A DNA stretch of 64,000 nucleotides from CAZHGD01 sp964531735 (GTDB taxonomy: Bacteria > Armatimonadota > UBA10988): contig CAZHGD010000013.1 in assembly GCA_964531735.1 (NCBI GenBank), positions 15,428 to 79,427 of the forward strand, read 5' to 3'. Positions 43,291 to 52,043 of the stretch are shown one piece after another. The position numbers and the translations under genes were made by a program. The notes under the pieces were generated by a model. It ran no database searches. It was not told the DNA's origin and worked only from the letters and a program-made list of their open reading frames with translations. The first letter of the stretch is position 1; every line of letters begins with the position of its first letter.

Positions 43291-44460
43291 TCAGGACTTC
43301 CGGTCGGCCGGTGTGTTCTGCTGGGCCGCCGGCTGGTAGATGCTGTCGAAGATGCCGCCGTCGGCGAAGTGCACCTTCTGCGCCTGCTTCCAGCCGCCGA
43401 AGACTTCGTCAATCGTGAACAGATCGAGCTTCTGGAACCGCGCGGCGTCGGCCGGCTCGGCCTGCTCCGGATGGCGTGGCCGGTAGTAGTGCTTGGCCGC
43501 GATCCTCTGGCCGGTGGCCGAATAGAGGAAGTCGAGGTAGCCCCTGGCGACGGCTGCGGTGCCTTTGCGCTCGACCACCTTGTCGACCACGGCCACCGAC
43601 GGCTCAGCCAGGATGCTGACGCTGGGGGCGACGATCTCGAACTTGTCCTGGCCCAGTTCGTTGATCGACAGGTAGGCCTCGTTCTCCCAGGCCAGCAGCA
43701 CATCGCCCAGCTCGCGCTGCACAAACGTGGTGGTCGAGCCGCGAGCGCCGGAGTCCAGCACGGGTACGTGCTGGAACAGCTTCGCCACGAAGTCCTTGGC
43801 CTTCGCCTCCGCCTGCTGCACAGCGGCGGCGGCGGCGGGGTCGTTGACCTTCTTCAGGTCACGCAGTTCGCGCTGGAGCACGTAGCCCCAGGCGGCCAGG
43901 TAGCTCCACCGCGCGCCGCCCGAGGTCTTCGGGTTCGGCGTGATCACCTGCACGCCGTCCTTGACCAGGTCGGGCCAGTCCTTGATCTGCTTGGGATTGC
44001 CCTTGCGGACGAGGAAAACGATGGTGGAGGTGTAGGGGGCGCTGTTGTTGGGCAGCTTGGCCTGCCAGTCGGCGGACAGCAACTGCGCCTTGTCGGCGAT
44101 GCTGTCGATGTCGTAGGACAAGGCCAGCGTGACCACGTCGGCCTCGAGTCCATCGATCACGGCGCGCGCCTGCTTGCCCGAGCCGCCATGCGACTGCTCG
44201 ATCTCCACAGACTGGCCGGTCTTGGTCGCCCAGTCCTTGACAAACGCCTCGTTGATGTCCTTGTAGAGCTCGCGAGTCGGGTCGTAAGACACGTTCAGCA
44301 GCTTGACCGGGCCGGTCGTGGATGCGCCGCCGGACGTGCCGGCCGCGGCGACCTTGCCCGGCGGCGCAGGCGCTTGGCTCGGGCGGCTGCAGCCCAGCAG
44401 GAGGATATAGGTCAGCGCCACCCCCGCGGTCAGCCACGCAATCCATCGGCGATCCATCAT
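43291..44460 (-). CDS. sbp: Sulfate-binding lipoprotein
   Basis: 389 residues. The signal ends in the lipobox LLLGC with lipidation at C24, so the protein is membrane-anchored in place of being free in the periplasm. The solute-binding body shows LLNVSYDPTRELYKDINEAF, EIEQSHGGSGKQARAVIDGL, ALSYDIDSIA and NPKTSGGARWSYLAAWGYV, which are typical of Sbp/CysP proteins; the SHGGSGKQ loop contacts the sulfate oxygens. It heads the operon sbp-cysT-cysW-cysA. An AT-rich patch upstream may contain its promoter. Confidence 0.95.
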   Translation of the reverse strand: MMDRRWIAWLTAGVALTYILLLGCSRPSQAPAPPGKVAAAGTSGGASTTGPVKLLNVSYDPTRELYKDINEAFVKDWATKTGQSVEIEQSHGGSGKQARAVIDGLEADVVTLALSYDIDSIADKAQLLSADWQAKLPNNSAPYTSTIVFLVRKGNPKQIKDWPDLVKDGVQVITPNPKTSGGARWSYLAAWGYVLQRELRDLKKVNDPAAAAAVQQAEAKAKDFVAKLFQHVPVLDSGARGSTTTFVQRELGDVLLAWENEAYLSINELGQDKFEIVAPSVSILAEPSVAVVDKVVERKGTAAVARGYLDFLYSATGQRIAAKHYYRPRHPEQAEPADAARFQKLDLFTIDEVFGGWKQAQKVHFADGGIFDSIYQPAAQQNTPADRKS

Positions 44461-44499
44461 GCTCTCCTGGCGACATCCCGAAGGTCGAGATTGTCGAGC

Positions 44500-44542
44500 T
44501 TGTTGATAAAGATAGTGTCTTCCTGGGCCGTTGACGTGTCAA
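44500..44542 (-). promoter_or_regulatory. AT-rich putative promoter region of the sulfate uptake operon
   Basis: On the minus strand a TTGACA box lies at 44542-44537, followed by an AT-rich stretch with TATCTTTATC (44514-44505), about 50 bases ahead of sbp. Spacing to a good -10 is not ideal (22 bases to TATCTT), so an activator may be needed. The remaining gap to the next gene on the plus strand (to 44718) holds nothing recognisable except a weak TAACGT element at 44696-44701. Confidence 0.3.
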
Positions 44543-44718
44543 GACGAGGCGCCGGGGCCGGGGGCGGGCCGGACTCGTCGCTCCGGGTGCAGCCTGGTCG
44601 GCACGGCGGCCAGGGCCGACATGGCGTGGACAAGGCGGTAGGAGGCCGCGGCGGGGCGGGGAAGCACACGGCGGCGGCGGGGCCGGCTTTGTGGTAACGT
44701 CTCGGTGGAGCGCCTTGG

Positions 44719-45285
44719 ATGTCGTGGATCGTGCTGCTGGACGTGCTGGTGGTGGCCGCGCTGGTCTGGCTGATTCTGCGGTGGGCGGCGGACACCGGGT
44801 CTCGCCAGCAGGCGCGCCGGTGGGCGCGCGTGGCGCAGCGGCGCGCACCGGTGCGTGGTCGGGAGACGCCGTACGCAGGCGTGGTGCGTCACCTCGATGA
44901 ACAGATCGGGGTGCTGTTGACCGAGCGCCGGCGCATCGAGGCCCTGCTGACCCGCGGGCGCAATCTGAGAGGGATGATGCAACGGTCGCCGCAGTTGCGG
45001 TTGCGCGTGCCCAGTGTCGATCGTGTCCTCGACTACCTGACCGACAAGGGCCAGCGGATCGACGCGCTGATGGGACGCTACTACCAGCACCGTGACAACC
45101 TGAAGATCCTGATGGCCGCGGAAGACTTCAACCGCGACCTGGAGGCGTACGAGGCCGGCAGCAGCGCCACCGACCCGTACGGGCCGTTCGAGGTGGAGAC
45201 CGAAGCGCTGGATGAGGAGACTGAGCGCCTCTTGGCGGTGGCCGAGGCCGAAGCCGAACTGAACACGATGTTGCGGACCGGGTGA
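44719..45285 (+). CDS. Single-pass membrane protein with coiled-coil-like region, unknown function
   Basis: 188 residues, GGAG eight bases before ATG 44719. One N-terminal transmembrane helix (about 3-21, WIVLLDVLVVAALVWLILRW) is followed by basic residues, so the rest probably faces the cytoplasm. Residues about 55-135 are helical with many Arg, Leu and Glu (EQIGVLLTERRRIEALLTRG), and the C terminus is acidic. It is followed 48 bases later by a histidine kinase gene in the same direction, so a joint role is possible. No family was recognised. Confidence 0.65.
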   Translation: MSWIVLLDVLVVAALVWLILRWAADTGSRQQARRWARVAQRRAPVRGRETPYAGVVRHLDEQIGVLLTERRRIEALLTRGRNLRGMMQRSPQLRLRVPSVDRVLDYLTDKGQRIDALMGRYYQHRDNLKILMAAEDFNRDLEAYEAGSSATDPYGPFEVETEALDEETERLLAVAEAEAELNTMLRTG

Positions 45286-45333
45286 CCTGGTCGGCGACTT
45301 CCGGCGCGGCTCAAGAAGCCGGCCGAGTGGCCG

Positions 45334-47403
45334 ATGATCGGGAGTGGTGGACGACGCTGGGCCCGGGTGGCGGTCATGGCACTGCAGCATCTGAGAAGTG
45401 TGGGTATCATTCCTGAGCAGCCAAGTGGAGGCCTGGATTTGGACTGGCTGGAAGCGGGACGGCTGATGCAGATGCTGGCCAGAGCCCGCACCAAGGAAGA
45501 GATTCTGGAGCGGTCGCTCGACGTACTCACCGAGTGCGCCAAGGCCGACGCGGCGGCCATCTGGCTCTACGACGCCCAGGGCGGCCGGCTCGAGCCGGCG
45601 ATTGACCGCGGCGTGCCGCACAGCGCGCCGCGCGAATCCCGACCGCAGTGGACCGACCTGTTCAAGCTCCCGCTGAACAGCGGCGGCCTGCTGCTGGGCG
45701 TGCTCGAGGCCTACTCGCGACAGGAAGACGGCTTCGAGGACGGGCAACGCGCCGCAATGCAGATGGTCGGCGCCACCTTGGCCGGCGGCCTGCACCGAGT
45801 GGCCTTGGCCGAGGCGGTGCAGACCTCGCGCGAGGGCGCTGCGGAGCGCGAACGCCTGGCCGACCTCGAGTTGGTCTGGTCGCTCACGCGCGCCACGACC
45901 CACGCGGTCAGCTACGCGAAGCTGTTCGAGGCGCTGCTGACCTGTCTGGCGGACGTGGTCGAGTACGACGCGGCGGCTCTGCTGGTGACCACGGCGCGGC
46001 GGCCGGAATGCTCGGTGGCGCTGCGTCGGCATGGCCACGAGGGGCTCTGTGACAGTCTCTTCGCCCGGGCCAGCGCGGCGCTGGCCGCCTTCGGCGGCTT
46101 GGAGACCGATCGTCTGGCGACCGACCTGCACATCGTGGCGCCGCACCAACCCGACGACCGCGCCGCCGAACTGGTGGCCGGCTTCGGTGTCCCACTGACC
46201 CAGGAGGGCGAAGTCGTCGGCATCATCTACGTGGCCAGCACCGCAACCGATGCCTTTGGCGAATCGCAGGTCCGCGTCATGCACCGGTTCGCCGAGCACG
46301 CTTCAGCGTCGATGGATCGCGTGCGCAGCCTGCTGGCCGTGGAGATCGAGCGGCTCGAGACCATCATCGAGAGCCTGCCGCAAGGCATCCTGCTCCTCGA
46401 TGACGCCGGCCGCGTGCTCATGGGCAACCGCACCGGTCAGGACCAGTTGCGCCTGATGGGCACGCTCGAAGGCGCGGTGCGACAACTCGGGCCGGTGCCG
46501 CTGGACGAACTGGTGACCGAGGCCATCGACAGCGGCATCGACCTGACCCGCCGCGAGATCCAGATGCGGCTGTCGGGTGGCACCAGCCACCTCGCGGTCA
46601 CGGTGGTCCCGGTGCGCGAGCGCGGCGAGACCATCGGCACCGTGCTCTCGATTGAGAACGTGACCGAGATCCGCCAGGCGGAGCAACGGGTGTTCCACGA
46701 CGCGCGCCTGGCCAGCATCGGTGAGCTGGCGGCCGGCCTGGCGCATGAGCTGAACAACCCGATGATGATCATCCTCGGGCTGTCCGAGATGCTCGACGAC
46801 GACCCGGCGGTGCCCGAGCACGCGCACAGTCTGCTCGGCGATGTCCGCGAGGCGGCGCTACGCGCGGCCGAGATCGTCAAGCAACTGATGGTCTACGCCG
46901 ACACCCAGGCCGATGAGGGCTGGGACGCACTGTCGCTGCCCGAGGTGCTCGAACAGGCCATCTGCCTGGTCGCCAGCCAGTGCGAGCGCGAGGGCGTCCG
47001 GGTTGAGTTGGACTGGGCGCCCGACCTGCCGCTGGTGCTGGGGAACGCCGGCAAGCTGCAGGAGGCGGTGCTCAACCTGTTGCGGAACGCGCACGAGGCC
47101 GTGATCCAGAGCGGCACCGGCGACCGCATCGCGGTGCGGGCTGCGGCCAACGGCGACCGCGTGCTGGTCGAAGTGGCCGACAACGGCCCCGGCGTGCCGC
47201 CCGCGCTGCAAGCGAAGATCTTCGACGTGTTCTTCACCACCAAGCGCGACTACCAAGGCAAGGGCCTCGGTTTGTCGACGGCGCACCGCATCGCGCTGGA
47301 GCATTCGGGCGACCTGGAGATTGTCGAAGGCTCGGAGCCGGGCGCGGTGTTCCGCTTGACGCTGCCGGTCTACCACTACTCGGCCGCCCAGGCCGACGCC
47401 TGA
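45334..47403 (+). CDS. Sensor histidine kinase with GAF domains and a PAS-like domain
   Basis: 689 residues from ATG 45334; the more downstream ATG at 45376 is possible, and neither has a clear binding site. Two GAF domains are visible (about 45-160 and 185-330), followed by a PAS-like region (about 340-450: ESLPQGILLLDDAGRVLMGN). The HisKA domain has H471 in LAAGLAHELNNPMMII, and the HATPase domain shows NLLRNAHEA, DNGPGVPP and GKGLGLSTAHRIA. No transmembrane segment is obvious, so signals are probably sensed in the cytoplasm. No response regulator is adjacent; the orphan receiver at 25.9 kb is one candidate partner. Confidence 0.93.
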   Translation: MIGSGGRRWARVAVMALQHLRSVGIIPEQPSGGLDLDWLEAGRLMQMLARARTKEEILERSLDVLTECAKADAAAIWLYDAQGGRLEPAIDRGVPHSAPRESRPQWTDLFKLPLNSGGLLLGVLEAYSRQEDGFEDGQRAAMQMVGATLAGGLHRVALAEAVQTSREGAAERERLADLELVWSLTRATTHAVSYAKLFEALLTCLADVVEYDAAALLVTTARRPECSVALRRHGHEGLCDSLFARASAALAAFGGLETDRLATDLHIVAPHQPDDRAAELVAGFGVPLTQEGEVVGIIYVASTATDAFGESQVRVMHRFAEHASASMDRVRSLLAVEIERLETIIESLPQGILLLDDAGRVLMGNRTGQDQLRLMGTLEGAVRQLGPVPLDELVTEAIDSGIDLTRREIQMRLSGGTSHLAVTVVPVRERGETIGTVLSIENVTEIRQAEQRVFHDARLASIGELAAGLAHELNNPMMIILGLSEMLDDDPAVPEHAHSLLGDVREAALRAAEIVKQLMVYADTQADEGWDALSLPEVLEQAICLVASQCEREGVRVELDWAPDLPLVLGNAGKLQEAVLNLLRNAHEAVIQSGTGDRIAVRAAANGDRVLVEVADNGPGVPPALQAKIFDVFFTTKRDYQGKGLGLSTAHRIALEHSGDLEIVEGSEPGAVFRLTLPVYHYSAAQADA

Positions 47404-47433
47404 GACGACCGCGACGGGACGCGGCCCGGCGCC

Positions 47434-48687
47434 TCAGGGACGCGGCTCGACGGTGTCGAACAGATCGCCCTCGGGCCACTGTCGGCCGCCCGACTGGCGG
47501 TCGACCAGCAGCCTCGCTTGCCACATGGCGCTGTCGAGTTCGCCGAGGAACGAGCTTGGCCAGGCGTTGAAGAGCGCGGCCCAGACGTAGCCGTCGGCCG
47601 TGCGCACGAGGATGGTGGCGGTGCCCGGCAGGGCGCCGGCGTGCCACCAGTTGGCGCTCTTCCCCCACGGGCGCACCATCCAGCCACAGGCATAGAACGC
47701 CGCCTCGTTCTGGGGCAACGGCGGCGCTGGGCGCGCCGTCATCGTGGCCAGCGACGCCGACGTCAGGAAGCCCTTGCCGCCGCCCTCCAGCCGCACCAGG
47801 AAGCGCGCCAGGTCGACCGGCGAGGCCAACCAGCCACCGTGGGCGTCCATCGCCTCGATGTGGAACCCGCCGTACGGTACAGGCACCAGGCCCTTGACGT
47901 TCGGGAACACCGATGGCACCGGCTCGGTCTCTGGAGGCATGGTGTAGACCACCTCGCCCGGCTGCCGATCGGCGGCCCGTGTGCGCGCCTGGCGCATACC
48001 GCGGATGCCCATCGGCTTGAGAACCTGGGCCCGCACGTAGTCAATGTACGTCTGATGGATCACGGCCTCGATGACGCGGCCCAGGACGCAGTAGCCGAAG
48101 TTGCTGTAGGCATGGCGGGCGCCAGGATCGAAGTCCAGGGGCAGCCCCATCATGTAGCGGACGACGGTGGCGGCGTCGGCTGGCGCCGCCGCGTTGACGG
48201 CCTCCGCGGCCTGCTCAGGCACGAACATCGGGTCAAGCGATTTGTCCCGGTCGAAACCGCCGGTGTGCTGCAGCAGATGCCGGACCGTGATCTGGGCCCA
48301 TCGCGGGTCCGCCGGGCCGCCTGCGGGCACCAGTGGCCGCAGCAGCGGCAGCACCGGCTGGTCAAGGGTGAGGTGGCCTTGCTCGACCAGGTGGAAGACG
48401 GCCACCGACGTGATCGGCTTGCTGACGCTGGCGATGCGCCAGAGCGAGGTGGGCAGCGGCGCGGCGGGCTTCGCCGGGTCGGCCACCCCATAGCCGCGCG
48501 CGACGACGAGTCGGCCGTGGCGGGCGACCGCGATGGCGCCGCCCGGGACGCCGTGCTGCTGCATCAACGCGCCAATCACCTGATCGTAGGCCTCGGCGGC
48601 CGGCGACGCGGGCCCGGCGGCGGGCAACGCGGCCAAGCCCGCCCGGCCGACCAGGGCCGCTGCCAGCACCAGGGTCAATCGAGCCAT
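47434..48687 (-). CDS. Exported beta-lactamase-fold serine hydrolase
   Basis: 417 residues from ATG 48687, with GGAGAC seven bases upstream, giving a signal peptide (MARLTLVLAAALVGRAGLAALPA). Class C-like/esterase motifs are seen: catalytic S87 and K90 in ASVSKPIT, tyrosine in the YxN motif HAYSNFGYC (about 193) and the HAG of the KTG-equivalent motif in NWWHAGALPGT. Proteins of this type are peptidases, esterases or transglycosylase-related enzymes of the envelope; true resistance to antibiotics cannot be inferred. It is divergent from the IclR-family gene, sharing a 124-base intergenic region. Confidence 0.9.
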   Translation of the reverse strand: MARLTLVLAAALVGRAGLAALPAAGPASPAAEAYDQVIGALMQQHGVPGGAIAVARHGRLVVARGYGVADPAKPAAPLPTSLWRIASVSKPITSVAVFHLVEQGHLTLDQPVLPLLRPLVPAGGPADPRWAQITVRHLLQHTGGFDRDKSLDPMFVPEQAAEAVNAAAPADAATVVRYMMGLPLDFDPGARHAYSNFGYCVLGRVIEAVIHQTYIDYVRAQVLKPMGIRGMRQARTRAADRQPGEVVYTMPPETEPVPSVFPNVKGLVPVPYGGFHIEAMDAHGGWLASPVDLARFLVRLEGGGKGFLTSASLATMTARPAPPLPQNEAAFYACGWMVRPWGKSANWWHAGALPGTATILVRTADGYVWAALFNAWPSSFLGELDSAMWQARLLVDRQSGGRQWPEGDLFDTVEPRP

Positions 48688-48775
48688 CGAGACGTCTCCA
48701 GTAGTCCTCACCACTGTGCCCGCTGCTTCAGACGCGCCGCAAGCGGCGGGCGTCACGACTCGCGACCGACGACGG

Positions 48776-48805
48776 TTGACTCGCCGCTCGGCATTCCTGT
48801 ATGCT
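48776..48805 (+). promoter_or_regulatory. Sigma70-like promoter of the IclR-type gene, predicted leaderless
   Basis: TTGACT (48776-48781), an 18-base spacer and TATGCT (48800-48805). Six bases (AGGAGT) separate the -10 from ATG 48812, so the transcript should start at the ATG. The AGGAG would then be outside the message. Confidence 0.55.
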
Positions 48806-48811
48806 AGGAGT

Positions 48812-49597
48812 ATGTTCCACGATATGGAAACAGAAGTCGCACCCACGGCGCCGGTGCAATCGGTGAAGCGGGCGCTGGACGTGCTCGATCTGCTGGCCGA
48901 GGTGAGCCTGCACGGGCAAGCGGCGTCGCTGCAGCAGGTGGCCGACCACCTGGGAGTGCCGGTGACGACGGCGCACAACCTGCTGAAGACGCTGATGGTC
49001 TGCCAGTACGCAGTCCGTGAGCCCACGGGCGGCTACGGGCTCGGCGTGCGCTGTGGCGACCTGACGCGGGCGGCACGGCTCGGCGCGAACCTTGGCGAGA
49101 CGGCCGGGGCGGTGGTGCGACAGTTGGCCGAAGCGACTGGCGAATCGGTGGTGCTGGTGTCGCTGCTCCGCGGCCATCGCCGCCCGCTGCTCCGCGTGGA
49201 GGGCAGCGCGGTGGTCCGCGTCGACGCCGCGTTCGATGAACGGGAGCCGTTCTTCGAGATGGTCACCGGACGGGTGCTGGCGGCCTACGCGAGTCCGCGT
49301 GAGCTGGCCGAGGTCGTCCGCGTGCATGGCCTGCCCGGCGACGGCTGGGCCGGGATCGACACGCCGGAGTTGCTCGAGACGGCGCTGGCCGAGGTGCGGG
49401 CGGTGGGCTCGGCCGAGGACCGGCCCTCCGGCGGCGAGGTGACGTCGATGGCGGCGCCGGTGGTCGACAGTGGGGGTGCGCTGATCGGTGCACTGGGGCT
49501 CTACCAACCGTCGTTTCGCGCCGATGAGGAGCGCGTACGACGGCTGCGTGAGGAGTTGCAGGTCGCGGCCAGGCGGCTGGCCGACGCCCTGGAATGA
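48812..49597 (+). CDS. IclR-family transcriptional regulator
   Basis: 261 residues from ATG 48812, placed right after the promoter; the open frame extends back to 48716 but into the promoter region. The N-terminal winged helix-turn-helix shows SVKRALDVLDLLAEVS, LQQVADHLGVPVTTAHNLLKTL and YGLGVRCGDL. The C-terminal GAF-like ligand domain (about 90-255) has PLLRVEGSAVVRVDAAF and VTSMAAPVVDSGGALIGALGLY. IclR proteins often control neighbouring catabolic genes by binding a small metabolite. The target here is probably the downstream sugar gene cluster (49.6 to 62.4 kb), by gene order only. The next start is 15 bases away. Confidence 0.93.
   Translation: MFHDMETEVAPTAPVQSVKRALDVLDLLAEVSLHGQAASLQQVADHLGVPVTTAHNLLKTLMVCQYAVREPTGGYGLGVRCGDLTRAARLGANLGETAGAVVRQLAEATGESVVLVSLLRGHRRPLLRVEGSAVVRVDAAFDEREPFFEMVTGRVLAAYASPRELAEVVRVHGLPGDGWAGIDTPELLETALAEVRAVGSAEDRPSGGEVTSMAAPVVDSGGALIGALGLYQPSFRADEERVRRLREELQVAARRLADALE
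48813..48832 (+). promoter_or_regulatory. Palindrome at the start of the IclR-type gene, candidate autoregulatory operator
   Basis: The core is TTCCA (48815-48819), five bases, TGGAA (48825-48829), part of a longer imperfect palindrome TGTTCC-N7-GGAAACA. It overlaps the predicted transcription start and the first codons. IclR-family repressors bind palindromes near their own promoters, so autorepression is a reasonable guess. Confidence 0.4.
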
Positions 49598-49611
49598 CAG
49601 AGGAGGCAAAC

Positions 49612-51888
49612 ATGGCCAAGCAGCAGCCGGCCGTGGATTCGCGGTTGACCGGGCAGGTCAAGGCGTTCGCGCTCAACGAGCTGAACGCCGACCTGGTGGG
49701 CGTGGCGAACATCGAGCGCTTCGAACATGCGCCGCGCATGATGTCGCCCCAAGGCATCCTGCCGACTGCGCGCTCGGTGGTGGTGATGGCAGTACACCAC
49801 CCGGACGCCGCGATCGAGCTGGGTGGCGAGACGCACCCGCAGGAGATCGGGCCGTACCGGGTGCAGTACATCATGAACATGCGGCTCGATGAGATGGCCT
49901 ACCGGATGGGCCTGCTCCTGGAGCGCGAGGGCTGGGCCAGCGTGCCCATCGTCAGCTCCAACATCTGGCGCTACAAGGGCTACAAAGAGCTGACCGAGCA
50001 CTTCGCGCCGGACATCAGCCACCGGCACGCTGCCGTGGCCGCCGGGCTCGCCGATTTCGGCTACAGCGCGCTGGCCATCACGCCCGAGTACGGCGCGCGG
50101 GTCCGCTTCATCAGCGTGATCACCGAGGCCGTGCTGGAGCCGTCGCCGCTGATCGAGCCCGGCACGGTGTGTGACGACTGCCGTCTGTGCGTCGAGAACT
50201 GCCTGAGCCGGGCGCTGGCCAAGGAGATCCGCGGCACGAGCATCGTGCGCATCGAGGACAAGCAGTACACCTACGCGGACAAGAACCTCTGGCGCTGCGC
50301 TTGGGGCGAGCACTTCGACCTCGACCTGGACCTACCGATTCCGGACGTGGTCGACGAGGACGTCATTCTCGAGAACGTCTGCCAGCACGGCCGGCGGGGC
50401 GGCGAGATGGGCTCGTGCCTGCGCTACTGCGTGCCGGCGGCGCGACGGGTGATGGACCTGTCGTACTCCAGCGCGCCGCGCCGGCTGCGGCTGTCGCCGG
50501 AGAACGACGAGCCGCATCGGGGCTTCGAGCAGCAGGTGCAGGCCATCGCCTACGCCAACGGCCTGGACTTCACCGCCGTGGCGACGACCGCACAGGTGCA
50601 GGCGCTCGGCCAGGAGCTGACCACCTGGCTGCCCGAGGCCAAGGCGGCGGTGGTGATCGGCATCCACCATCGGCGAGCCGAGGGCGCCGACACCACCGGC
50701 GCCGCGCGGGTCTACCTGCTGGACGCTGCGGCCTATGACGTGGCCCGCGAGCTCGAGCGCCGCGGCTACGACGGCGTGTCGCTGACCGACTTCCCCGAGG
50801 CGACCTGGCAAGGCGCCTTCGAGGGCGTCGGCGAGGACCGCGCGGTGGTGACGCGGACGATCCTGACCACCGCACCGCTGGAGCCGACCTCGCGCCGGTT
50901 GAACACGCCGCGCCCGGCGGGCGACCAGAGCCCGGCGGCACTGAAGCAGCGGCTGCGTCGGTTGGCGGCCGAGTTGGAGCTAGACGCCGTGGGTGTGGCG
51001 CCGGCAGACCGGCTGGCCGCACTGCAACCGCACCTGGCCGCCATCTACGACGGCCGTGAGGTGCTGGTGGCGCGCGACCAGTCCGGCTACTTCCAGCCTT
51101 ACGACCCGGTGGTGCGCACCGAGACCCTCCGGGTCAAGTCGCCGTCCGACCACCTCGCCGGCGCCAAGTCGGTGATCGTGCTGGCGCTGCGGCTGCCCAG
51201 AGCGTCGGTGGAGTGTACGGCCAAGCCGCCGGCGGAAGCGGTCGGACCGTATGCGTTCGCGCAGTACGAAGCCGTCAACATGCTCCGGCGCACGGGCTTC
51301 CGCGTGATGCGCTGGCTGGAGGACGCGGGCTTCAAGGCAGCGTTGACCTTCGACCTGACCGGCACGGGCTCCGCGGTGGGCAATCCGCGTGGCGAGCAGC
51401 CGGACGCGTTCTGCGGTCGCTTCGAGGCCGTGGCCGCGGGCCTGGGGCGCCTGACCAAAGGGGGCTTTGTGGTCACCCCTGAGCTGGGCGCCAACGTGCG
51501 GTTCGTGGCGATCGTGACCGATGCCGCCATCGAGGCCGACGACACGCTCAAGGACGACGGCCTGACCGCCGCGTGCGACGGTTGTGACCGCTGCCTGCAG
51601 GCGTGCCACACCGCCGCGCACGAAGGCGCCGTCGAGGTGCCGCTGGATGGCGTCGTGGAACGCTTCCACGTCATCGAGCACAAGCGCTGTGACTGGGCTA
51701 AGCGCTACTCGCTGATCGGTGAGGAAGGCGTCAACTTCCTCGGCTGGAACCTGCACCTGCCGGCTCCGGACGTCATCACCGTCGAGGCCCTGGCTGAGGG
51801 ACTGAAGCAGCAGCCGGCCATTCCGAAGTACCGCCCGTGCAACTTCGAGGCGTGCGTGTTGGCCTGTCCCATGTCGCGCACCGCGTAG
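49612..51888 (+). CDS. Tandem QueG-like/reductive-dehalogenase-like iron-sulfur protein
   Basis: 758 residues from ATG 49612, with AGGAGG five bases upstream. Two complete QueG/reductive-dehalogenase-like halves are fused. The first (about 10-285) has ADLVGVANIERF and C187, C190, C193, C197 in CDDCRLCVENC, then a second cysteine set in NVCQHGRRGGEMGSCLRYC. The second (about 430-758) has LDAVGVAPADRL, C655, C658, C661, C665 in CDGCDRCLQAC, then C693 and C743, C748, C752. A middle region (about 290-420) resembles the nucleotide/cobalamin-side domain alone, without a cysteine cluster. QueG reduces epoxyqueuosine using cobalamin and two 4Fe-4S clusters; this doubled form with an unknown substrate is probably a specialised redox enzyme of the local pathway. 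Confidence 0.85.
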   Translation: MAKQQPAVDSRLTGQVKAFALNELNADLVGVANIERFEHAPRMMSPQGILPTARSVVVMAVHHPDAAIELGGETHPQEIGPYRVQYIMNMRLDEMAYRMGLLLEREGWASVPIVSSNIWRYKGYKELTEHFAPDISHRHAAVAAGLADFGYSALAITPEYGARVRFISVITEAVLEPSPLIEPGTVCDDCRLCVENCLSRALAKEIRGTSIVRIEDKQYTYADKNLWRCAWGEHFDLDLDLPIPDVVDEDVILENVCQHGRRGGEMGSCLRYCVPAARRVMDLSYSSAPRRLRLSPENDEPHRGFEQQVQAIAYANGLDFTAVATTAQVQALGQELTTWLPEAKAAVVIGIHHRRAEGADTTGAARVYLLDAAAYDVARELERRGYDGVSLTDFPEATWQGAFEGVGEDRAVVTRTILTTAPLEPTSRRLNTPRPAGDQSPAALKQRLRRLAAELELDAVGVAPADRLAALQPHLAAIYDGREVLVARDQSGYFQPYDPVVRTETLRVKSPSDHLAGAKSVIVLALRLPRASVECTAKPPAEAVGPYAFAQYEAVNMLRRTGFRVMRWLEDAGFKAALTFDLTGTGSAVGNPRGEQPDAFCGRFEAVAAGLGRLTKGGFVVTPELGANVRFVAIVTDAAIEADDTLKDDGLTAACDGCDRCLQACHTAAHEGAVEVPLDGVVERFHVIEHKRCDWAKRYSLIGEEGVNFLGWNLHLPAPDVITVEALAEGLKQQPAIPKYRPCNFEACVLACPMSRTA

Positions 51889-51906
51889 CCTGAACCGTCG
51901 CACCGT

Positions 51907-51940
51907 ACAGCGCGTCGCGGCTCCGGCCGCGGCGCGCTGT
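51907..51940 (+). terminator. Hairpin terminator after the QueG-like gene
   Basis: A 15-bp stem with one G-U pair (51907-51921 with 51926-51940) and a four-base loop lies 18 bases after the stop codon. It is followed by TTCGT, only a short T run. It probably ends or attenuates the transcript before the next gene. Confidence 0.6.
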
Positions 51941-52043
51941 TTCGTCGCGTCAGGTCAACAGAGAAGGAGAAGGGCACGCGTGGTCGATGCCGAACTCGCA
52001 GCCGGTTAGTCTCGGCCGTGTCTCGCCGAGCGGAGGGCAAGCG

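Noticed and set aside
47434..48687. Antibiotic-resistance beta-lactamase
   Set aside because: The SxxK and YxN motifs show the fold, but these also occur in esterases and peptidases, and there is no other resistance context.
49263..50313. Open frames opposite the end of the IclR-type gene and the start of the QueG-like gene
   Set aside because: They span two genes with clear function on the other strand and show no conserved motif.
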